From Nephrocerus scutellatus (taxonomy: Eukaryota > Arthropoda > Insecta > Diptera > Pipunculidae), in assembly GCA_947095585.1 (NCBI GenBank), contig OX352765.1, positions 56,818,920 through 56,882,919 on the forward strand: DNA of 64,000 nt. Direction: 5' to 3'. Positions within the stretch are counted from its first letter, which is position 1; each line of letters starts with the position of its first letter. Below are positions 57,201-64,000 of the stretch, piece after piece. The translations under genes were made by a program, and so were the position numbers. The notes under the pieces were generated by a model. It had not been told where the DNA came from. It was given only the letters and a program-made list of their open reading frames with translations, and did not search any database.

Positions 57201-60200
57201 GATATAATGTTTAATGTAAGTAAATAGGTAAAGTGTAATGAGGATATAATGTTTAATATAAGTATATACGTAAAGTGTAATTTAAAGATATAATGTTTAC
57301 TGTAAGTAAATATGTAAAGTGTAATTGAGGATATAATGTTTAATCTAAGTAAATAGGTAAAGTGTAATGAGGATATAATGTTTAATATAAGTATGACCAT
57401 AAAGTGTAATGAGGATATAATGTTTAATATAAGTGTATCCATAAAGTGTAATTGAATTTATTATGTTTAATGTAGGTATAACCGTAGGCATTATTGAATT
57501 TATATGATGTTTAATGTAAGTAAATATGTAAAGTGTAATTGAGGATATAATGTTTACTGTAAGTAAATATGTAAAGTGTAATTTGAAGATATAATGTTTA
57601 ATGTAAGTATATACGTAAAGTGTAATTTGAAGATATCATGTTTAATGTAAGTAAATAGGTAAAGTGTAATGAGGATATAATGTTTAATATAAGTATATAC
57701 GTAAAGTGTAATTTGAAGATATAATGTTTAATATAAGTATATACGTAAAGTGTAATTTGAAGATATCATGTTTAATGTAAGTAAATAGGTAAAGTGTAAT
57801 GAGGATATAATGTTTAATGTAAGTATATACGTAAAGTGTAATTTGAAGATATAATGTTTACTGTAAGTAAATATGTAAAGTGTAATTGAGGATATAATGT
57901 TTAATGTAAGTAAATATGTAAAGTGTAATTTGAAGATATAATGTTTAATGTAAGTATATACGTAAAGTGTAATTTGAAGATATCATGTTTAATGTAAGTA
58001 AATGGGTAAAGTGTAATGAGGATATAATGTTTAATGTAAGTATATACGTAAAGTGTAATTTGAAGATATAATGTTTAATGTAAGTATATACGTAAAGTGT
58101 AATTTGAAGATATCATGTTTAATGTAAGTAAATAGGTAAAGTGTAATGAGGATATAATGTTTAATGTAAGTAAATAGGTAAAGTGTAATGAGGATATAAT
58201 GTTTAATATAAGTATATACGTAAAGTGTAATTTGAAGATATAATGTTTACTGTAAGTAAATATGTAAAGTGTAATTGAGGATATAATGTTTAATGTAAGT
58301 AAATATGTAAAGTGTAATTTGAAGATATAATGTTTAATGTAAGTATATACGTAAAGTGTAATTTGAAGATATCATGTTTAATGTAAGTAAATGGGTAAAG
58401 TGTAATGAGGATATAATGTTTAATGTAAGTATATACGTAAAGTGTAATTTGAAGATATAATGTTTAATGTAAGTATATACGTAAAGTGTAATTTGAAGAT
58501 ATCATGTTTAATGTAAGTAAATAGGTAAAGTGTAATGAGGATATAATGTTTAATGTAAGTATATACGTAAAGTGTAATTTGAAGATATAATGTTTAATGT
58601 AAGTATATACGTAAAGTGTAATTTGAAGATATCATGTTTAATGTAAGTAAATAGGTAAAGTGTAATGAGAATATAATGTTTAATATAAGTATATACGTAA
58701 AGTGTAATTTGAAGATATAATGTTTAATGTAAGTATATACGTAAAGTGTAATTGAGGATATAATGTTTAATGTAAGTAAATATGTAAAGTGTAATTGAGG
58801 ATATAATGTTTAATGTAAGTAAATATGTAAAGTGTAATTGAGGATATAATGTTTACTGTAAGTAAATATGTAAAGTGTAATTGAGGATATAATGTTTAAT
58901 GTAAGTAAATATGTAAAGTGTAATTGAAGATATAATGTTTACTGTAAGTAAATATGTAAAGTGTAATTGAGGATATAATGTTTAATGTAAGTAAATATGT
59001 AAAGTGTAATTGAGGATATAATGTTTAATGTAAGTAAATATGTAAAGTGTAATTGAGGATATAATGTTTAATGTAAGTAAATATGTAAAGTATAATTGAG
59101 GTTATAATGTTTAATGTAAGTATATACGTAAAGTGTAATTTGAAGATATAATGTTTAATGTAAGTAAATAGGTAAAGTGTAATGAGGATATAATGTTTAA
59201 TATAAGTATATACGTAAAGTGTAATTTGAAGATATAATGTTTACTGTAAGTAAATATGTAAAGTGTAATTGAGGATATAATGTTTAATGTAAGTAAATAT
59301 GTAAAGTGTAATTGAGGATATAATGTTTAATGTAAGTAAATATGTAAAGTGTAATTGAGGATATAATGTTTAATGTAAGTAAATATGTAAAGTGTAATTG
59401 AGGATATAATGTTTACTGTAAGTAAATATGTAAAGTGTAATGAGGATATAATGTTTAATGTAAGTAAATAGGTAAAGTGTAATGAGGATATAATGTTTAA
59501 TATAAGTATATACGTAAAGTGTAATTTAAAGATATAATGTTTACTGTAAGTAAATATGTAAAGTGTAATTGAGGATATAATGTTTAATCTAAGTAAATAG
59601 GTAAAGTGTAATGAGGATATAATGTTTAATATAAGTATGACCATAAAGTGTAATGAGGATATAATGTTTAATATAAGTGTATCCATAAAGTGTAATTGAA
59701 TTTATTATGTTTAATGTAGGTATAACCGTAGGCATTATTGAATTTATATGATGTTTAATGTAAGTAAATATGTAAAGTGTAATTGAGGATATAATGTTTA
59801 CTGTAAGTAAATATGTAAAGTGTAATTTGAAGATATAATGTTTAATGTAAGTATATACGTAAAGTGTAATTTGAAGATATCATGTTTAATGTAAGTAAAT
59901 AGGTAAAGTGTAATGAGGATATAATGTTTAATATAAGTATATACGTAAAGTGTAATTTGAAGATATAATGTTTAATGTAAGTATATACGTAAAGTGTAAT
60001 TTGAAGATATCATGTTTAATGTAAGTAAATAGGTAAAGTGTAATGAGGATATAATGTTTAATGTAAGTATATACGTAAAGTGTAATTTGAAGATATAATG
60101 TTTACTGTAAGTAAATATGTAAAGTGTAATGAGGATATAATGTTTAATGTAAGTAAATAGGTAAAGTGTAATGAGGATATAATGTTTAATATAAGTATAT

Positions 60201-61769
60201 ACGTAAAGTGTAATTTGAAGATATAATGTTTACTGTAAGTAAATATGTAAAGTGTAATTGAGGATATAATGTTTAATGTAAGTAAATATGTAAAGTGTAA
60301 TTTGAAGATATAATGTTTAATGTAAGTAAATGGGTAAAGTGTAATGAGGATATAATGTTTAATGTAAGTATATACGTAAAGTGTAATTTGAAGATATAAT
60401 GTTTAATGTAAGTATATACGTAAAGTGTAATTTGAAGATATCATGTTTAATGTAAGTAAATAGGTAAAGTGTAATGAGGATATAATGTTTAATGTAAGTA
60501 TATACGTAAAGTGTAATTTGAAGATATAATGTTTACTGTAAGTAAATATGTAAAGTGTAATTGAGGATATAATGTTTAATGTAAGTAAATATGTAAAGTG
60601 TAATTTGAAGATATCATGTTTAATGTAAGTAAATGGGTAAAGTGTAATGAGGATATAATGTTTAATGTAAGTATATACGTAAAGTGTAATTTGAAGATAT
60701 AATGTTTAATGTAAGTATATACGTAAAGTGTAATTTGAAGATATCATGTTTAATGTAAGTAAATAGGTAAAGTGTAATGAGGATATAATGTTTAATGTAA
60801 GTATATACGTAAAGTGTAATTTGAAGATATAATGTTTAATGTAAGTATATACGTAAAGTGTAATTTGAAGATATCATGTTTAATGTAAGTAAATAGGTAA
60901 AGTGTAATGAGGATATAATGTTTAATATAAGTATATACGTAAAGTGTAATTTGAAGATATAATGTTTAATGTAAGTATATACGTAAAGTGTAATTTGAAG
61001 ATATCATGTTTAATGTAAGTAAATAGGTAAAGTGTAATGAGGATATAATGTTTAATATAAGTATATACGTAAAGTGTAATTTGAAGATATAATGTTTACT
61101 GTAAGTAAATATGTAAAGTGTAATTGAGGATATAATGTTTACTGTAAGTAAATATGTAAAGTGTAATTTGAAGATATAATGTTTAATGTAAGTATATACG
61201 TAAAGTGTAATTTGAAGATATCATGTTTAATGTAAGTAAATAGGTAAAGTGTAATGAGGATATAATGTTTAATATAAGTATATACGTAAAGTGTAATTTG
61301 AAGATATAATGTTTACTGTAAGTAAATATGTAAAGTGTAATTGAGGATATAATGTTTAATGTAAGTAAATATGTAAAGTGTAATTGAGGATATAATGTTT
61401 ACTGTAAGTAAATATGTAAAGTGTAATGAGGATATAATGTTTAATGTAAGTAAATAGGTAAAGTGTAATGAGGATATAATGTTTAATATAAGTATATACG
61501 TAAAGTGTAATTTAAAGATATAATGTTTACTGTAAGTAAATATGTAAAGTGTAATTGGGGATATAATGTTTAATCTAAGTAAATAGGTAAAGTGTAATGA
61601 GGATATAATGTTTAATATAAGTATGACCATAAAGTGTAATGAGGATATAATGTTTAATATAAGTGTATCCATAAAGTGTAATTGAATTAATTATGTTTAA
61701 TGTAGGTATAACCGTAGGCATTATTGAATTTATATGATGTTTAATGTAAGTAAATATGTAAAGTATAAT
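54265..61769 (+). repeat. Satellite/minisatellite array, about 43-bp units, about 7.5 kb
   Basis: About 174 units of 41-44 bp. The commonest form contains ATATAATGTTTAATGTAAGT, then AAATATGTAAAGTGTAATTG. Main variants are ATATACGTAAAGTG, AAATAGGTAAAGTG, TTTACTGTAAG and TTTGAAGAT. A special variant unit with ACCGTAGGCATT recurs at 54661, 54982, 56405, 57479, 59723 and 61709, marking higher-order blocks (intervals 321, 1423, 1074, 2244 and 1986 bp). The apparent minus-strand 119-residue frames are periodic by-products. The array ends at an ATAATAATAAT tract. Confidence 0.96.
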
Positions 61770-62635
61770 AATAATAATACAAAAATTAAATTCAATTTCA
61801 CATGTGCTTTGAAAAAGAAAAAAAAAATTGTGTCGATCCTGCAGCCACAAAATGGCCGCTGCTCAATCAAGCGAAACATTTATTAAAGGCAAATTTACGC
61901 ATCTCAAAATTTAACATTTTTATTCTTTCGCCATACCATCACAAAATGGCCGTTGTCCATCAAGCTTCATAAAGGGGAACTGTATATAAGAACTCATCTT
62001 CGCATCTCGGACCCGCATCCTGAGCATGGGCAAACCATCTGTTACCCACCGACACTGGAAGTCGTTCGTTTTTTCGGCGCCTCGCCCACAGAAAGGACAG
62101 CACCTTCAGCACCAGCACCGGGTTTTTTTTGTGGACACCGATTTCAGTACTGTAATTTAATTTAGTCCCAACAAAACCATTCGAAATTTATCAAGAAGAG
62201 AAAAAAACGGAAAACTTTTTTTTTTCTCTAGGTTTATTTGTTTTTCTTTTCCTTATTTTCGATTTACATACCGATTTTAACCCCTAATATATCATACCCG
62301 AAAGTAGTAATTAGCCAATAATAATAATAACTTATTAAAATAACCATTGAACCCACAGAGTGTTAACATCGATCTCGTCAGCGATGCAGAGGGAGTTGTA
62401 CAGGAATTCTCAGTGAGTATTGTTGCACCAAGTATATTCAATTATCATATTCCAATTATAAATATACATATATAATAGATTTCTCCTTTTCTTTTCTCTT
62501 TTGTTTAAATTACATATAATTGTTGTCTGTTATTGCTACTTCCCTTCTTTTTGTTTCCTTTGGTGTCCAAAGAAGGAAAAAACAAGAGGGAGAGAAAAAA
62601 AATATATTTTTTTATTAGAGTTACTTGGTATCGGT
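61770..62635 (+). promoter_or_regulatory. Promoter-like region, candidate long LTR start
   Basis: Two near copies of CACAAAATGGCCG followed by CATCAAGC or CAATCAAGC (61846 and 61940, 94 bp apart) precede a TATATAAG box at about 61983. This looks like an upstream repeat plus core promoter. Together with the primer-binding site at 63512 it may be part of a long LTR, but no LTR start could be fixed and no coding sequence is seen. Confidence 0.35.
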
Positions 62636-63050
62636 AAATGGTTCTTGAAATTTTTTGTCTTCATGAGATTTAATTTACCATTCGTTTAATTTCGGTTATT
62701 TAAACTATGAATAAAGTATGCAAAATTAAAGACAAAAAAAATAGTTCTTGAAATTTTTGTCTGTTTGAGATTTAACTTACCTTTCGTTTAATTTCGGTTA
62801 TTTAAACTATGAATAAAGAATGTAAAATTAAAGACATAAAAAATAGTTCTTGTTCCTCATAAGATTTAATTTACCTTTTTTTTATTTCGTTTACTTAAAT
62901 TAGGAATAAAGTATGTAAAACTAAAGACATAAAAAAATAGTTCTTTAAAGTTTGTCTTCATAAGATTTAAATTACCTTTCTTTTTAATTTAACTTTCCTT
63001 TTGATTTCGGTTATTTAAATAATGAATAAAGTGTGTAAGATAAAAAAGAC
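62636..63050 (+). repeat. Four diverged tandem units of about 100 bp
   Basis: Units start near 62636, 62741, 62843 and 62937. Each carries TAGTTCTTGAAA-type start, GAGATTTAATTTACC, TTTCGGTTATTTAAA, ATGAATAAAGTATG and AAATTAAAGACA. Each unit includes AATAAA. Progressive divergence and length change (about 94-113 bp). Confidence 0.85.
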
Positions 63051-63511
63051 AAACACTAATATGCGTTATTATTACCTAATATGACAAATGAGTTGGCGTC
63101 TTTCTCTTGATTCAGGTTGCTCTTCGACTCTGCTGAGTGGTAAGCTGCTGGCAGAATGGGTTCATGGCGGTATTGAACCCCAGGGTCGTCTCACAGGACT
63201 TCTTTTTTTTCTCCTTCTATAATTTGTTCATCATAGTGCACGCAATATAACTTTTATGTGATGCAAGTGGTATGGCGGCCGGCAAAGAACCCCACAACCC
63301 GACGAGCTAGGCTAGAGCTTAGCTACGCGTGCACTTCACCGGTCGGCATTCCAGCCCAGGATCGTCCTGTCGCACCCCAAAAAGGAAAAAAATACCTACG
63401 ACAGGTTTACTATCGACGAAAGAAAAGAAGGTACGTAATCGAGAGCATATAACGATGATGATGAGGATCAAATAAACATCATGGTTGCTAAATGCTATAT
63501 AGAACATAAAA
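63051..63511 (+). repeat. Candidate 5' LTR end (element E)
   Basis: Ends at the primer-binding site. CAAATAAACATC at about 63468-63479 supplies a poly(A) signal about 40 bp before the end, as in the R/U5 part of an LTR. The start is unknown; with the promoter-like region at 61983 the LTR would be unusually long. No protein similarity. Confidence 0.4.
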
Positions 63512-63525
63512 TGGCGCCCAACGTA
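63512..63525 (+). promoter_or_regulatory. Lys-type primer-binding site (element E)
   Basis: TGGCGCCCAACGTA matches over 13 bases the primer site that pairs with tRNA-Lys in many retroviruses and Gypsy elements. It indicates an LTR element in plus orientation that continues past the window end. Confidence 0.65.
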
Positions 63526-64000
63526 GGATCCGAAGGGTTCGGTTCTCGTACAGAATCCCTTTTGGGTTTCAGACCTCTACCTCTTCAAAAATTTTTTTTC
63601 TTCTCCTTTCCCTCCCATACCCCCATAACTTTAATCCTTGAGTAAGATTACGTAGAATATAGATATAGTTAAAATCGCATAAATATCCCGTGGATTGTCC
63701 CGTGTGAGGAGTTTGAGTACATCCGGAAATGCAGGTCATCTGGTGTAATTTCGGCTGGATACCTGACCGATGTTCTTGTCTTTTGGACTACCTTCGGAAA
63801 CGCAGGTTGATTTGGCGTATAACTGCTAGACCAATGACTTTTGATCTATTCGATTTATCAGAGTTTTTTTTTTGCTCTTTCTTGGGTCCCCTCACAACGG
63901 AATAACTTATGGTAATTTTTGAGATTCTCATACCAACTTCATTGCTAATTTAAATATATTAATTAAAATCAGCGTCCCTTCGACACCACAGAATTGCTGG
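63526..64000 (+). other. Probable leader of element E
   Basis: Pyrimidine-rich, untranslated-looking sequence after the primer-binding site. Two similar strips with GGACTAC/ATCCGGAAATGCAGGT and CTTCGGAAACGCAGGTTGAT (about 63722 and 63792, 70 bp apart) form a short tandem duplication. No gag start within the window. Confidence 0.4.

Noticed and set aside
57083..57442. Minus-strand frames of 119 residues in the 43-bp array (also 59327-59686, 61313-61672)
   Set aside because: They arise because the 43-bp unit cycles through frames with few stops on the minus strand. The protein is a low-complexity repeat, has no start context and follows the tandem period.
54026..61769. CRISPR-like array
   Set aside because: Units are contiguous without unique spacers, and the surrounding elements are eukaryotic.
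54265..61769. Telomeric repeat
   Set aside because: The 43-bp AT-rich unit has no TTAGG-like core, and non-array sequence follows on both sides.

Overview
This window is repetitive arthropod DNA, most likely from an insect and possibly a fly. The evidence is a mixture of errantivirus-like Ty3/Gypsy elements that carry env remnants, 412/mdg1-like and Mag-like Gypsy elements, BEL/Pao, and Jockey, CR1-like and RTE-like non-LTR retrotransposons. I found no gene that looks like a single-copy host gene, no intact tRNA or rRNA, and no CRISPR array. Nearly every open frame is a piece of a decayed transposable element (TE). The species cannot be named from the sequence.

Layout. 1-5380: mostly non-coding. 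It holds a nested inverted-repeat structure (696-2713) around a LINE 3' relic, and a decayed BEL/Pao gag on the minus strand (3505-4857) with its leader and a partial LTR. 5378-16430: left arm, made of an RTE-like LINE (minus), a Mag-like Gypsy called here A, an errantivirus-like Gypsy called C (gag and start of protease), a 412/mdg1-like Gypsy called B (pol and 3' LTR), then C pol. 13246-21139: a 3,947-bp direct tandem duplication of the segment running from B integrase to the LINE 3' part. 20449-23742: the best preserved RTE-like LINE. 24082-28677: another LINE RT fragment, a 118-bp satellite, an env fragment and a Jockey-like LINE. 28690-42330: right arm, a large inverted copy of the left arm (C, B with both LTRs, C gag, A, LINE). 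42378-47265: a second C copy (C2) that lacks the B insertion and keeps its primer-binding site and 5' LTR. 47406-50931: a tRNA-like SINE candidate and a CR1-like LINE. 50993-53717: a Mag-like Gypsy fragment cut by an errantivirus 3' end (env and LTR). 54026-61769: two adjoining tandem arrays, 48-bp units and then about 7.5 kb of 43-bp units with higher-order structure. 61770-64000: a candidate long LTR ending at a Lys-type primer-binding site.

History readable from the sequence. B sits inside C at a 4-bp target duplication (CTAC), and C2 keeps the empty site. The joins LINE/A and A/C are identical in both arms. The B copies share a missing integrase segment, and the arms share stop codons and internal deletions. 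The copies therefore spread by segmental duplication and ectopic recombination rather than by fresh transposition. A heterochromatic location, perhaps a small-RNA-producing TE graveyard, fits this structure but is inference. The strongest 'system-like' signals are the long inverted arms, which could form dsRNA, and the satellite arrays in which most units carry a splice-donor consensus. Neither is shown to be functional here.
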